DNA of 64,000 bases from Bradyrhizobium sp. CCGB01 (GCF_024199795.1 NZ_JANADK010000001.1:4960001-5024000), one strand, 5' to 3'. Shown: positions 44,543-54,802, counted from the stretch's first letter. Made by a program: numbers and translations. The notes: generated from the letters alone by a model not told the origin.

Positions 44543-45917
44543 GCCGGATACGAAGGAAGGCGCGAAGGAAGGGACGGCGAAGACATCGCGCGGCCGCGGC
44601 TTCGTCATGACCCTGATCACGCTCGCGATCCTCGGCGGCCTTGGCTATTTCGGATGGACCGTCTGGCATCAGCAACCGCAGCAGGCGAACGGCCGCAACC
44701 AGCGGCCCGATCTGCCGGTGCCGGTGCTGGCGGCGACCCCGCGCATCCAGGACGTGCCTGTCTATCTCGACGGCGTCGGCGCGATCCGCGCGCTCAACAC
44801 CGTGACCGTGCGCTCGCAGGTCGACGGCAAGCTGATCGCCGTGAAGTTCATCGAAGGCCAGGACGTCAAGAAGGGCGACGTGCTCGGCGAGATCGACCCG
44901 GCGATCTACCAGGCCGCCTATGACCAGGCCGTCGCCAAGAAGGCGCAGGACGAGGCGCAGCTCGCCAACCAGCGCATCGACCTCACGCGCTACGAGCAGC
45001 TCGCTGCCTCCAATGCCGGCTCCAAGCAGCAGGCCGACACCCAGCGTGCGCTGGTCGCGCAGACCGAGGCGCTGGTCAAAGCCGACCAGGCCGCGATCGA
45101 CAATGCGGCGGCGACGCTGAGCTACACCAAGATCGTGGCACCGCTCTCGGGCCGCGCCGGCCTGCGCCAGGTCGACCAGGGCAACATCATCCACGCCGCC
45201 GACACCACGGGCCTCGTCGTCATCACGCAATTGCAGCCGATCGCGGTGTGGTTCAGCCTGCCGCAGCAGCAGATCATGCGCGTCAACGCGGCTGCGTCGA
45301 AGGGCACGCTCGCGGTCGACGTGTTCGGCAATGACGGCATCACCGTGATCGACACGGGAAAACTCACCGGCATTGACAACCAGGTCGACCAGACCACCGG
45401 CACGCTCAAGCTCAAGGCCGAATTCCCCAATGCCAATTACCAGCTCTGGCCGGGCCAGTTCGTCAATGTCCGCCTCAAGGTCGAGACCTTGATGCAGGCG
45501 CTGGTGGTGCCGACATCTGCCGTGCAGCGCGGACCGATCGGCACCTTCAGCTATGTCATCGGCGAGGACAATGTCGTCTCGGCCAAGCCCGTGACCGTCA
45601 CCCAGCAGAACGAGCATGACGCCGTCATAGCCAACGGCCTGTCGCCGACCGACAAGGTCGTCACGACGGGCTTTGCCAATCTGTCCGACGGCTCCAAGGT
45701 GGTCGTCGGCCGCGATGACCAGACACCGTCGGCAGATCTCGCCCCGCGCAAGCGCTCGCGCGGCCCGGACGCTCAAAAGAAGGAAGGCCAGAAGGACGGG
45801 CCGGGCAAGGACGGCGAGCACCGCGCCAGGCGAAGCAGCAGCGAAGGCGACCAGAAGGGACAGACCGGGCCGGCGCCGGGGCCGGGCGCATCGGGAAGTG
45901 GAGCCAAGCAGCCATGA
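44532..45917 (+). CDS. RND efflux periplasmic adaptor (MdtA-like)
   Basis: A 461-residue membrane fusion protein with an N-terminal anchor helix (VMTLITLAILGGLGYFGWTV), lipoyl/hairpin domains (VRSQVDGKLIAVKFIEGQDV, ALVKADQAAIDNAAATLSYT) and beta-barrel/MP domains. It connects the NodT channel with the two RND pumps. After about residue 395 a long Lys/Arg/Ser/Gly-rich tail of about 65 residues follows, unusual for the family. The start overlaps the nodT-like gene by 11 bases. Confidence 0.9.
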   Translation: MLFKPDTKEGAKEGTAKTSRGRGFVMTLITLAILGGLGYFGWTVWHQQPQQANGRNQRPDLPVPVLAATPRIQDVPVYLDGVGAIRALNTVTVRSQVDGKLIAVKFIEGQDVKKGDVLGEIDPAIYQAAYDQAVAKKAQDEAQLANQRIDLTRYEQLAASNAGSKQQADTQRALVAQTEALVKADQAAIDNAAATLSYTKIVAPLSGRAGLRQVDQGNIIHAADTTGLVVITQLQPIAVWFSLPQQQIMRVNAAASKGTLAVDVFGNDGITVIDTGKLTGIDNQVDQTTGTLKLKAEFPNANYQLWPGQFVNVRLKVETLMQALVVPTSAVQRGPIGTFSYVIGEDNVVSAKPVTVTQQNEHDAVIANGLSPTDKVVTTGFANLSDGSKVVVGRDDQTPSADLAPRKRSRGPDAQKKEGQKDGPGKDGEHRARRSSSEGDQKGQTGPAPGPGASGSGAKQP

Positions 45918-45953
45918 TCCCGACAACAGCCGCCTGAGCGGCAGGCAGATCCC

Positions 45954-48900
45954 ATGGGTGTCTCCGAACCCTTCATCCGCCGTCCGATCGCGACCTCGCT
46001 GCTTGGCATCGCGCTGCTGATCGGCGGGCTGCTGGGCTATTTCGCGCTGCCGGTCTCGGCGCTGCCGCAGGTCGATTTCCCGACGGTGCAGGTGACGACG
46101 CAGCTTCCGGGCGCCAGCCCCGACGTGATCGCCTCGCTGATCACCGCGCCGCTGGAGCGGCAGCTCGGCCAGATCCCGTCGCTGTCGGCGATGAACTCGA
46201 CGAGCTCGTTCGGCGTCAGCCAGATCTCGCTGCAGTTCGATCTCAATCGCGACATCGACGGTGCGACCCAGGACGTTCAGGCCGCGATCAACGCGGCGGC
46301 CGGCGTGCTGCCCAAGACGCTGCCTTATCCGCCGACCTACGCCAAGGTGAACCCGGCGGACGCACCGGTGATGACGCTGGCGCTGCGCTCCGACACCATC
46401 TCGCTGCGGGCGATGAGCGACATCGCCGACACGCTGCTGGCGCAGCGGCTAAGCCAGATCTCCGGCGTCGGGCGCGTCTCGGTGCTCGGCGGGCTGAAGC
46501 CGGCCGTTCGCATCCAGGCGGACCTTGCGCGCCTTGCAGCCTATGGCATCGCGATGGAGGATCTGCGCACCGCGATCGCCAACGCCAATGTGTCCGGGCC
46601 GAAAGGCTCGCTCGACGGTGCCCAGCAATCCTACATCATCGCCGCCAACGACCAGATCGCCGCCGCCGACGCCTACAAGCCTGTTATCATCGCCTACCGC
46701 AACGGCTCGCCGGTCACGATCGCCGACGTCGCGCAGATCGTCGACGGCCTCGAGAACGACCGTACCGGCGGCTGGTACCAGGGCACGCCGGCCGTCATCA
46801 TCGACATCCAGCGCCAGCCCGGCGCCAACGTCATCGACGTCGTCAGCCAGATCCGGGCCGAGATTCCAAAGGTCCAGCGCGCCATTCCGGCCGGCGTCAA
46901 CCTCACCATCGTCTCCGACCGCACCGTCACCATCCGCGCCTCGGTCCGCGACGTGCAGTTCACGCTGATCCTCAGCGTCGTGCTGGTGACGCTGGTGGTG
47001 CTGCTGTTCCTTCGCTCGCTGCGGGCCACGCTGATTGCCGGCGTGGCGCTGCCGCTGTCGCTGATCACCAGCTTCGGCATCATGTATTTCGCTGGCTTCA
47101 GCCTCGACAATCTGTCGCTGATGGCACTCACCATCGGCACCGGTTTCGTCGTCGACGACGCCATCGTGATGATCGAGAACATCGTCCGCCACATGGAGAA
47201 CGGCGACAACGCGATGGAGGCCTCGCTGAAGGGCGCCAGCGAAATCGGCTTCACCGTGATCTCGCTGACGGTGTCGCTGATTGCCGTGTTCATCCCGCTG
47301 CTGTTCATGTCGGGCCTCGTCGGGCGCATGTTCCGCGAATTCGCGCTGACATTGACCATCGCGGTCGTAACTTCGGCCGTGGTCTCGCTGACGCTGACGC
47401 CGATGATGTGCTCGCGGCTGCTCAAGCACGCCCATGAGGAACTCGCGGTGCCGGGATTGGCCGCGATCAGCCGCTTCATCGACCGCACCGTTGAATTCTA
47501 TCATCGCACGCTGCTTTGGGTGCTGGAGCGCCAGCGCGCCACACTGCTTGTGACCTTCGCCACGCTGGTGGCGACCCTCGTTCTCTACGTCGTCGCGCCA
47601 AAGGGCTTCCTGCCGCTTCAGGACACCGCCTCGATCACGGCGGTGACGGAGGCAGGGCCCGACGTCTCGTTCGCGGAGATGCAGAAGCGGCAGGCCGAGG
47701 TTGCCGACGCCATCAAGGCCGATCCTGACGTGGTCGGCGTCGTCTCCGTGATTGGCGCGGGATCGGTCAACCCGACCACCAACGTCGGGCGTCTCGTCAT
47801 GACCTTGAAGCCGCGCGGCGAGCGGCGCGACGATGTCAGCCTGGTCATCACGCGGCTGAAGGAGAGGGTATCAGGCGTCCCCGGCATGACCGTCTATTTC
47901 CAGCCGGTGCAGGACGTGCAGATCTCGACCCAGTCGAGCCGCTCGCAATACCAGTACACGCTGACCGGGACCGACGCCGCGTTGGTGTCGGAATGGGCGC
48001 GCAAGCTGGTCGCGGAGATGCGGCGCGATCCGCTGTTCCGCGACGTCTCCTCGGAGGCGCAGGAGGGCGGCCTGCGGGCGCAACTGGACGTGGACCGGAC
48101 CCGGGCCGGACAGCTCGGCGTCAGCCTCCAGGGCATCACCGACACCCTCAACGACGCGTTCGCGCAGCGGCAGATCTCGACCATTTACGGCCAGGCCAAC
48201 CAGTATCGCGTGGTGCTGGAGGCCTTGCCGATGTACCAGCGCGATCCCTCGATCCTGTCAAAACTCTATCTGCCGGGCGCCGCGAGTAGCGTCGTGGGCG
48301 CACCCAGCGCCCAGGTGCCGCTCTCCGCGGTGGCGACGCTGAAGCGCACCACCGCGCCGCTCGCGATCTCGCACCAGGCGCAATTCCCGGCGATCTCGCT
48401 CAGCTTCAACCTCGCCCCGGGCGCCGCGCTCGGCGATGCCGTCCAAGCGGTAAAGACGATCGAAGCCCGGATCGAGATGCCCAACAGCATCGTCGGCGTC
48501 TATGCCGGCGACGCCGCCGAATTCGCCAAGGCGCTCGCCGGACAGCCCTGGCTGCTGCTCGCCGCCGTGATCACGATCTACATCGTGCTCGGCGTGCTCT
48601 ACGAGAGCTACATCCACCCCATCACCATCCTGTCGACGCTGCCCTCGGCCGGTGTCGGCGCGATCCTGGCGCTGGTCCTGTGCGGGCAGGATCTCTCGGT
48701 GATCGGCCTGATCGGCATCATCCTGCTGATGGGCATCGTCAAGAAGAACGCGATCATGATGATCGACTTCGCGCTGGAGGCCGAGCGCGGGCAGGGGATG
48801 ACGCCCAACGAAGCCATCGTGCAGGCGTGTCTGCTGCGCTTCCGGCCGATCATGATGACGACGCTGGCGGCACTGTTCGGTGCGCTGCCGCTGGCGATCG

Positions 48901-49103
48901 AGAGCGGCACCGGCGCCGAGCTGCGCTTTCCGCTCGGTATTTCCATCATCGGCGGCCTGCTGCTGAGCCAGCTGCTGACGCTCTACACCACGCCCGTGAT
49001 CTACCTCGCGCTCGACCGTATCAACCGCCGCCTCGAGCAGGCGCTGCCGCCGGCCGAATCCGGCGGCCCGCCGGTCGCAGGCGCGACCGAGGGGATGCAG
49101 TGA
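45954..49103 (+). CDS. RND efflux permease, MdtB-like
   Basis: A 1049-residue inner-membrane proton antiporter of the HAE1 type, 12 membrane helices with two large periplasmic loops. Start MGVSEPFIRRPIATSLLGIA is typical; the proton-relay pair is in GFVVDDAIVMIEN (Asp-Asp in TM4). SGLVGRMFREFALT and the GSVNPTT loop fit MdtB. It is followed by a second, related permease sharing a TGATG junction, giving the heterotypic MdtBC arrangement. Confidence 0.92.
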   Translation: MGVSEPFIRRPIATSLLGIALLIGGLLGYFALPVSALPQVDFPTVQVTTQLPGASPDVIASLITAPLERQLGQIPSLSAMNSTSSFGVSQISLQFDLNRDIDGATQDVQAAINAAAGVLPKTLPYPPTYAKVNPADAPVMTLALRSDTISLRAMSDIADTLLAQRLSQISGVGRVSVLGGLKPAVRIQADLARLAAYGIAMEDLRTAIANANVSGPKGSLDGAQQSYIIAANDQIAAADAYKPVIIAYRNGSPVTIADVAQIVDGLENDRTGGWYQGTPAVIIDIQRQPGANVIDVVSQIRAEIPKVQRAIPAGVNLTIVSDRTVTIRASVRDVQFTLILSVVLVTLVVLLFLRSLRATLIAGVALPLSLITSFGIMYFAGFSLDNLSLMALTIGTGFVVDDAIVMIENIVRHMENGDNAMEASLKGASEIGFTVISLTVSLIAVFIPLLFMSGLVGRMFREFALTLTIAVVTSAVVSLTLTPMMCSRLLKHAHEELAVPGLAAISRFIDRTVEFYHRTLLWVLERQRATLLVTFATLVATLVLYVVAPKGFLPLQDTASITAVTEAGPDVSFAEMQKRQAEVADAIKADPDVVGVVSVIGAGSVNPTTNVGRLVMTLKPRGERRDDVSLVITRLKERVSGVPGMTVYFQPVQDVQISTQSSRSQYQYTLTGTDAALVSEWARKLVAEMRRDPLFRDVSSEAQEGGLRAQLDVDRTRAGQLGVSLQGITDTLNDAFAQRQISTIYGQANQYRVVLEALPMYQRDPSILSKLYLPGAASSVVGAPSAQVPLSAVATLKRTTAPLAISHQAQFPAISLSFNLAPGAALGDAVQAVKTIEARIEMPNSIVGVYAGDAAEFAKALAGQPWLLLAAVITIYIVLGVLYESYIHPITILSTLPSAGVGAILALVLCGQDLSVIGLIGIILLMGIVKKNAIMMIDFALEAERGQGMTPNEAIVQACLLRFRPIMMTTLAALFGALPLAIESGTGAELRFPLGISIIGGLLLSQLLTLYTTPVIYLALDRINRRLEQALPPAESGGPPVAGATEGMQ

Positions 49104-52100
49104 TGGCATCGATCTCGGAGCCCTTCATCCGCCGCCCGGTCGCGACCACGCTGCTGTCGATCGGATTGTTCCTGCTGGGTGTGGTGGCCTACGAGTTCCT
49201 TCCCGTCGCCTCGGTGCCGAACGTCGACTTTCCCGCGATCTTCGTCTCGGCCAGCCGGCCGGGTGCCGATCCGTCCGTGATGGCGGCGACGGTGGCCTCG
49301 CCGTTGGAGCGTCGGTTAGGCGAGATCGCCGGCATCAACCAGATCACCTCGACATCGTCGCTCGGCACGACCAACATCCAGCTCCAGTTCGACATCGGCC
49401 GCAATATCGACAAGGCCGCGCGCGACGTGCAGGCGGCGATCAACGCCGCGCTGATCGACCTGCCGAGCGACCTGCCGACGCTGCCGCGGTTCCGCAAGGC
49501 GAACACGGCCGGCGCCCCCGTCTTCGTGCTGGCGCTGACCTCGAAGACGCTGTCGGCCAGCGCGATCTACGACGTCGCCGATACCGTGCTCGCGCAGCGC
49601 ATCTCGCAGGTACCGGGCGTCGGTGACGTGACGGTGAGCGGCGCCGATCAGCCCGCGGTGCGCGTGCAGCTCAACCCCGTCGCACTGTCCAACGCCGGCA
49701 TCGCCACCGACGACGTCAGGACCGCGATCATCAACGCCAACCCGCTCGGTCCCGTCGGCATCTTCAACGGAGAGCGCCAGAGCGAGACGCTGTCCCTCAA
49801 CAAGCAGATGCGCACCGCGAAAGAGTTCCGCGACATCGTCATCAAGAGCTCGAACGGCAATTTCGTCCGGCTGTCCGACGTCGCCGACATCGAGGACTCC
49901 GTCCGCAATGCCCGTTCCATCGCCTGGTTCAACAAGCAGCCGGCGGTGCTGATCCAGATCACCAAGCAGGGCGACGCCAACGTCATCGACACCGTCGACC
50001 GGGTGAAGGCGCTGATCCCGGCGCTGAAGCAATGGATCCCGGCGGGCGTCGACATTTCCACCCTGGTTGACCGCACCAGCACGATCCGCGCCAGCGTGCT
50101 CGACATGCAGTGGACGCTGCTGGCGACCGCCGTCCTCGTGATGGTCGTGGTGTTCGTGTTCCTGCGGCGGCTGACGCCGACGATCGCGGCCGGCATCTCG
50201 GTGCCGCTGGCGCTGGCCGGCACTTGCGCCGGCATGTGGGTCGCGGGCTTCTCGATCGACAATCTGTCGCTGATGGCGCTGGCGATCTCCGTTGGTTTCG
50301 TGGTCGACGACGCCATCGTCATGATCGAGAACATGTACCGCAATCTCGAGCACGGCATGCGGCCGCTCCAGGCGGCCCTGGAAGGGGCCCGGCAGATCGG
50401 CTTCACCGTGGTCTCGATCAGCCTGTCGCTGATCGCGGCCTTCACGCCGCTGATCTTCATGGACGGCATCGTCGGCCGTCTGTTGCGCGAATTCTCGCTG
50501 ACGCTGACCTTCGCGATCCTGGTCTCGACGCTGGTGTCGCTGACGGTCACGCCGATGATCTGCGCTCACTACATCCGGCAGGCCACATCCGGGAGCGCAA
50601 CACTGTTCGACCGGATCATCGAAGGTTCGCTGTCGCGCATCGTCGCCTTCTACGCCCGTAGCTTGCGCAACGTTCTGCAATATCCGCTGCTGACGCTGCT
50701 GGTGTTCTTCGCCACCATCGCGCTGACGGTGACGCTCTACATCAAGGTCCCCAAGGGCTATTTCCCGACCGACGATTCCGGCTTCGTCATCGGCGCGACG
50801 CGCGCCTCGGCCGACATCTCGTTCCAGTCCATGCTGGGCCTCCAGCAACGGCTCGCCGACATCGTGATGCAGGATCCGGCCGTGGCCGGCATCGGCTCCA
50901 CCGTCGGCAGCGGAGGCGGGGGCCCGGGCGCGGCGACCTCGAACCGCGGCACCATGTTCATCAGCCTGAAGCCGCCGGAGGAGCGCGACCACGTCTCGAC
51001 GCAGGTCGTGATCGACCGTCTCAGGCGCGCCCTCTACCCGGTACCCGGCATCCGCCTCTTCATGTTCGCCGCCCAGGATGTCCGCGCTGGCGGGCGGCAA
51101 AGCGATTCCGACTACCAGTACACGCTGACGAGCACCGATCTCGGCCTGCTCCAGAAGTGGGCGCCGATCGTGGCCAAGCGCATGGAGAGCGTCGAGGGCA
51201 TCACCGATATTTCCAGCGACCGCGATCCCGGCGGACTTCAACTGACCTTGTCGATCGACCGCCAGAAAGCCTCGGCGCTCGGCGTCAAGGTCCAGGACAT
51301 CGACAACGCGCTCAACAACGCGTTCTCGCAGCGGCAGATCGGGATCATCTACACCCAGCGCAACCAGTACATGACCGTGCTGGAGATCGACCCGAAATTC
51401 CAGGTCGACCCGTCCAACCTCGATCGCATCTATGTCGCAGGCGCGGGCGACGCGCAGGTGCCGCTGTCGGCCGTGGTGCATGCGACGCGCGGGCTCGCTG
51501 CGCTGGCCGTCTATCATTCGCAGGCGTTTCCCTCGACCACTGTGTCGTTCAACCTGTTGCCGGACGTGCCGCTGCAGACCGCCACCCAGAACGTCCAGCG
51601 GGCGGTCGAGGAGCTGCATATGCCGGAAGGCATCCGCGGCAGCTTCGACGGCAATGCCGGTGATTTCGCCAAGACCAGCGGCCGCCAGCCCCTGCTGATC
51701 CTCGGCGCGCTGGTGGCGATGTATATCGTGCTCGGCGTGCTCTATGAGAGCCTTGCCCATCCGCTGACGATCATCTCCACGCTGCCCTCGGCCGGGCTCG
51801 GCGCGCTGCTCGCCTTGCAACTGACCAACACGCCGCTGACCGTGATCGCCTTCGTCGGCATCATCCTGTTGATCGGCATCGTCAAGAAGAACGGCATCAT
51901 GATGGTGGACTTCGCGCTCGATGCCGAGCGCCAGCGCGGCCTGTCCTCGGCCGAGGCGATCTTCGAGGCTTGCCAGGCGCGCTTCCGCCCGATCCTGATG
52001 ACGACCATGGCGGCGCTGTTCGCGGGCATTCCGTTGGTGATCGCGACCGGACCCGGCACGGAGCTGCGCCGTCCGCTCGGCATCACCATCATCGGCGGCC

Positions 52101-52210
52101 TGTTCGTCTCGCAGATCCTGACGCTCTATACGACGCCGGTGATCTACCTCCTGATCGACCGCCTGCGCCGCCGCTCCGAGCCGCGCCCGCTGGCCACGCC
52201 GGCTGAATAG
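49103..52210 (+). CDS. RND efflux permease, MdtC-like
   Basis: A 1035-residue RND permease with start MASISEPFIRRPVATTLLSI, DD motif in GFVVDDAIVMIENMY and the usual 12-helix, two-loop layout. It probably assembles with the upstream MdtB-like protein as a mixed trimer, as known for MdtBC. The ATG overlaps the upstream stop (TGATG). An in-frame extension into the previous gene has no family resemblance and was dropped. Confidence 0.92.
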   Translation: MASISEPFIRRPVATTLLSIGLFLLGVVAYEFLPVASVPNVDFPAIFVSASRPGADPSVMAATVASPLERRLGEIAGINQITSTSSLGTTNIQLQFDIGRNIDKAARDVQAAINAALIDLPSDLPTLPRFRKANTAGAPVFVLALTSKTLSASAIYDVADTVLAQRISQVPGVGDVTVSGADQPAVRVQLNPVALSNAGIATDDVRTAIINANPLGPVGIFNGERQSETLSLNKQMRTAKEFRDIVIKSSNGNFVRLSDVADIEDSVRNARSIAWFNKQPAVLIQITKQGDANVIDTVDRVKALIPALKQWIPAGVDISTLVDRTSTIRASVLDMQWTLLATAVLVMVVVFVFLRRLTPTIAAGISVPLALAGTCAGMWVAGFSIDNLSLMALAISVGFVVDDAIVMIENMYRNLEHGMRPLQAALEGARQIGFTVVSISLSLIAAFTPLIFMDGIVGRLLREFSLTLTFAILVSTLVSLTVTPMICAHYIRQATSGSATLFDRIIEGSLSRIVAFYARSLRNVLQYPLLTLLVFFATIALTVTLYIKVPKGYFPTDDSGFVIGATRASADISFQSMLGLQQRLADIVMQDPAVAGIGSTVGSGGGGPGAATSNRGTMFISLKPPEERDHVSTQVVIDRLRRALYPVPGIRLFMFAAQDVRAGGRQSDSDYQYTLTSTDLGLLQKWAPIVAKRMESVEGITDISSDRDPGGLQLTLSIDRQKASALGVKVQDIDNALNNAFSQRQIGIIYTQRNQYMTVLEIDPKFQVDPSNLDRIYVAGAGDAQVPLSAVVHATRGLAALAVYHSQAFPSTTVSFNLLPDVPLQTATQNVQRAVEELHMPEGIRGSFDGNAGDFAKTSGRQPLLILGALVAMYIVLGVLYESLAHPLTIISTLPSAGLGALLALQLTNTPLTVIAFVGIILLIGIVKKNGIMMVDFALDAERQRGLSSAEAIFEACQARFRPILMTTMAALFAGIPLVIATGPGTELRRPLGITIIGGLFVSQILTLYTTPVIYLLIDRLRRRSEPRPLATPAE

Positions 52211-52251
52211 GCGGGTTGTTGAACGCCTGCGCAAAGCGTATAGCGGCGGCC

Positions 52252-52986
52252 ATGTCGAACCCCACCGCCGCCGCGCCGGCCGAACCGATCCCCGAATGCC
52301 CGCACTGCCAGAAGCCGATGCCGCTGTGCATCTGCGACAGCGTCACGCCGATTGAAAACCGGCTCTCGCTCCTGATCCTGCAGCATCCGCAGGAGCAGGA
52401 CAGGGCGCTCGGCACCGCGCGGCTGCTGGCGAAGCATTTCGAAGATGCCACGGTGCGGGTCGGCCTGTCCTGGCCGAGCCTGTCCAAGGCGCTGGGGCAC
52501 CCGGTCGAGAACGCCTCGCACTGGGCCGTGCTCTATCTCGGCTCGGCACGCGCCGCCGATCTCGAAGCCGAGGGCGAGATCCTGGCGCTCAACCGCAAGG
52601 GCGAGGTCGCGGACAACCAGCGCGCGCTCCTCGGCAAGCTCGAAGGCGTGGTGCTGCTCGACGGCACCTGGAGCCAGGCCAAGGCGCTGTGGTGGCGCAA
52701 TCCCTGGATGCTGAAATGCCAGCGCGTCATCCTCAACCCGGCGCACCCCTCGCGCTACGGTCGCCTGCGCAAGGAGCCGCGCAAGGACGGGCTGTCGACC
52801 ATCGAGGCGGCTGCAACGATCCTGGCCCGTCTTGAGAAGCGCCCCGACATCGCGGAGACGCTGAACGCCAGCTTTGAACGGCTGTTAACACGCTACCGCG
52901 AGGTGCAGGCCGAGATGCCGGAATTGGCGCCGAAACCGGCTCCGAAGGGCCGCCGGCGCGACTTCCGGCGCGGCAAGCGAGCCTGA
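52252..52986 (+). CDS. DTW-domain protein, tRNA aminocarboxypropyltransferase-like
   Basis: A 244-residue protein with N-terminal cysteines (Cys16, 19, 26 and 28 in CPHCQKPMPLCIC), probably zinc-binding, and the DGTW motif (137-140) of the DTW domain; HPSRYGRLRKEP follows as in TapT/TuaA enzymes, which make acp3U in tRNA from SAM. The C-terminus is basic (KGRRRDFRRGKRA). Start at 52252 was chosen from the domain; an in-frame TTG at 52216 adds 12 residues. The gene follows the efflux operon by about 40 bases but is unrelated in function. Confidence 0.85.
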   Translation: MSNPTAAAPAEPIPECPHCQKPMPLCICDSVTPIENRLSLLILQHPQEQDRALGTARLLAKHFEDATVRVGLSWPSLSKALGHPVENASHWAVLYLGSARAADLEAEGEILALNRKGEVADNQRALLGKLEGVVLLDGTWSQAKALWWRNPWMLKCQRVILNPAHPSRYGRLRKEPRKDGLSTIEAAATILARLEKRPDIAETLNASFERLLTRYREVQAEMPELAPKPAPKGRRRDFRRGKRA

Positions 52987-53184
52987 CTTCGGCCCACATC
53001 ATCCGTACGGTTGATTGCTCCGTGCAAGGCGGCCGGATAGACACCATCGGCCGGTGAGCTGTGGTCTGCTATCCTGCCGCAGCATCGGAAAGCCGGAAGC
53101 GGAAGGGGCAGTCGAATTCAGCTCGCGGCGAAGGAAATCCTTGCACAGGCGGCGCGGCCCGATCGATGGGGCACGCTCGCGCTG

Positions 53185-53901
53185 ATGGACATTTCGCTGC
53201 GCTACCGGCGCACCGTGATCGGCCCGCTCTGGATCACGCTGACCCTCGCAGCAACCATCGCCAGCGTCGGCACGGTCTACGCCGCACTATTCAAGCAGGA
53301 CATCGCCGGCTTCCTGCCGCACTTTGCCGTCGGCCTGATCGTCTGGACTTTGATCGCAACGACGCTTCAGGAGGGCTCCAACATCTTCGTGGCGTCGGGC
53401 CATTTGATCAAGGCAGTGCCGGCGCCGCTGATCGTGCATGTCCTGCAAATGATCGCGCGCAACGTCCTCATCTTCGCGCATCATCTGGTGATCGTCGTGC
53501 TGATCTATGTCGTGATGCCGTGGCCGCTGCATGGGAGCATGCTGCTGGCGGTGCCCGGCTTTGCGATCCTGCTCGTCGTTCTCATCAGTGGCTCGGTCGC
53601 GCTCGGCATGCTGTGCGCGCGCTTTCGCGACATCGGCTCGGCAATCGTCAGCGGCCTGCAATTCGTCTTCTTCCTGACGCCGATCATCTGGACCGAGGAC
53701 GCCGTGCGCGGCACCGCGTTCCAGTGGCTGATCCGCGCCAATCCATTCGCGACGCTGCTCGATCTCGTGCGCAGGCCGCTGTTGTCGCAGCCGACCGATC
53801 CGGAGAATTGGCTGCTCGGGATCATCTATGCCACCGTCGTGGCCGTCATCGGCCTCGGCTGCTACGCGAGATACCGCCATCGTGTGGCGTATTGGCTTTG
53901 A
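53185..53901 (+). CDS. ABC-2 type polysaccharide/O-antigen export permease (Wzm-like)
   Basis: A membrane permease of at least 238 residues: LRYRRTVIGPLWITL is the signature of ABC-2 exporters of polysaccharide, followed by six hydrophobic segments and TPIIWTEDAV. The conserved coding sequence seems to begin earlier: in the same frame the peptide IQLAAKEILAQAARPDRWGT runs upstream from ATG 53185 to about 53119, but no ATG, GTG or TTG precedes it before the stop at 53038. Either a rare start is used, or a frameshift near 53120 moved the start to another frame, or the protein is N-terminally shortened. Confidence 0.72.
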   Translation: MDISLRYRRTVIGPLWITLTLAATIASVGTVYAALFKQDIAGFLPHFAVGLIVWTLIATTLQEGSNIFVASGHLIKAVPAPLIVHVLQMIARNVLIFAHHLVIVVLIYVVMPWPLHGSMLLAVPGFAILLVVLISGSVALGMLCARFRDIGSAIVSGLQFVFFLTPIIWTEDAVRGTAFQWLIRANPFATLLDLVRRPLLSQPTDPENWLLGIIYATVVAVIGLGCYARYRHRVAYWL

Positions 53902-53908
53902 GGCACGC

Positions 53909-54670
53909 ATGAGCCTTGCTGCCCACATCGTCCTGCGCAACGTCTCCGTGACTTTTCCGGTGCTGTCGTTCCGCGACCGCTCGCTGCGCAGCCGCTTCGT
54001 CAGCGCCGTGACGCTGCGCCGGACGGCGGCGGTGCCGCACATCGTCACCGCGCTCAATGACGTCAGCCTCGACATCCGCGCCGGCGACCGCGTCGCCATT
54101 GTCGGCGCCAATGGCGCCGGCAAGACCACGCTGCTGCGGGTTCTGGCCGGCATCTATTATCCGACCGCGGGCAGCGTGGATGTGCTCGGCCGCTGCCTGT
54201 CCCTGTTCGACCTGTCGGCCGGCTTCGACGAGGAGGCGACCGGCTACGAGAACATCATGCGGCGCGGGCTCGTGATCGGCGCGCGGCGTTCCGAGATCGA
54301 CGCGCGCCGCGCCGAGATCGCCGAGTTCACCGGGCTCGGCGACCGGCTCGATTTGCCGCTGCGCACCTATTCCAGCGGCATGATGCTGCGCCTGATCTTT
54401 GCGGTCGCAACCGCTGTCGAGGGCGAGATCGTGCTGCTCGACGAATGGATCGGCGTCGGCGACCAGCAATTCCGCAAGAAGGCGCGGCAGCGGCTCGACG
54501 AGATCGTCGCGCGCGCCGGCATCCTGGTGCTGGCCTCGCACGACATCGAGCTGATCCAGAGCACCTGCAACCGTGCGATCCTGCTGGAGGAGGGGCGGAT
54601 CGCCGCGGTTGGCGCGGCCGACGCGATTCTTGCGAAATATCTCGTAGGCCCCGGCGGTGCGAAGGCGTAA
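53909..54670 (+). CDS. ABC-2 exporter ATP-binding protein (Wzt-like, short form)
   Basis: A 253-residue ATPase with Walker A GANGAGKT (66-73), signature YSSGMMLRL, Walker B EIVLLDEW and H-loop LASHDIELI. The variant signature without SGGQ and the KKARQRLDEI region fit polysaccharide exporters of the Wzt/KpsT kind. The C-terminal carbohydrate-binding domain of some Wzt proteins is absent. It follows the permease by 7 bases. No glycosyltransferase is linked, so the exported glycan is unknown. Confidence 0.85.
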   Translation: MSLAAHIVLRNVSVTFPVLSFRDRSLRSRFVSAVTLRRTAAVPHIVTALNDVSLDIRAGDRVAIVGANGAGKTTLLRVLAGIYYPTAGSVDVLGRCLSLFDLSAGFDEEATGYENIMRRGLVIGARRSEIDARRAEIAEFTGLGDRLDLPLRTYSSGMMLRLIFAVATAVEGEIVLLDEWIGVGDQQFRKKARQRLDEIVARAGILVLASHDIELIQSTCNRAILLEEGRIAAVGAADAILAKYLVGPGGAKA

Positions 54671-54728
54671 ACGCCCGGTCGCGGGGTTGCCTAACCCATT
54701 GATCCCCTATATTGGTCCGCCCTTACGG

Positions 54729-54802
54729 GGCCACGTGGCGGAGTGGTTACGCAACGGTCTGCAAAACCGTGTACACCAGTTCAATTCTGGTCGTGGCCTC
54801 CA
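54729..54802 (+). tRNA. tRNA-Cys (anticodon GCA)
   Basis: Acceptor GGCCACG pairs with CGTGGCC; anticodon stem ACGGT/ACCGT encloses CTGCAAA with anticodon GCA; T-arm ACCAG-TTCAATT-CTGGT; encoded CCA ends the 74-base gene. Confidence 0.97.

Noticed and set aside
49316..52234. 972-codon open frame opposite the MdtC-like gene
   Set aside because: It is a shadow of the sense codon bias, without ribosome-binding site, domain or plausible composition.
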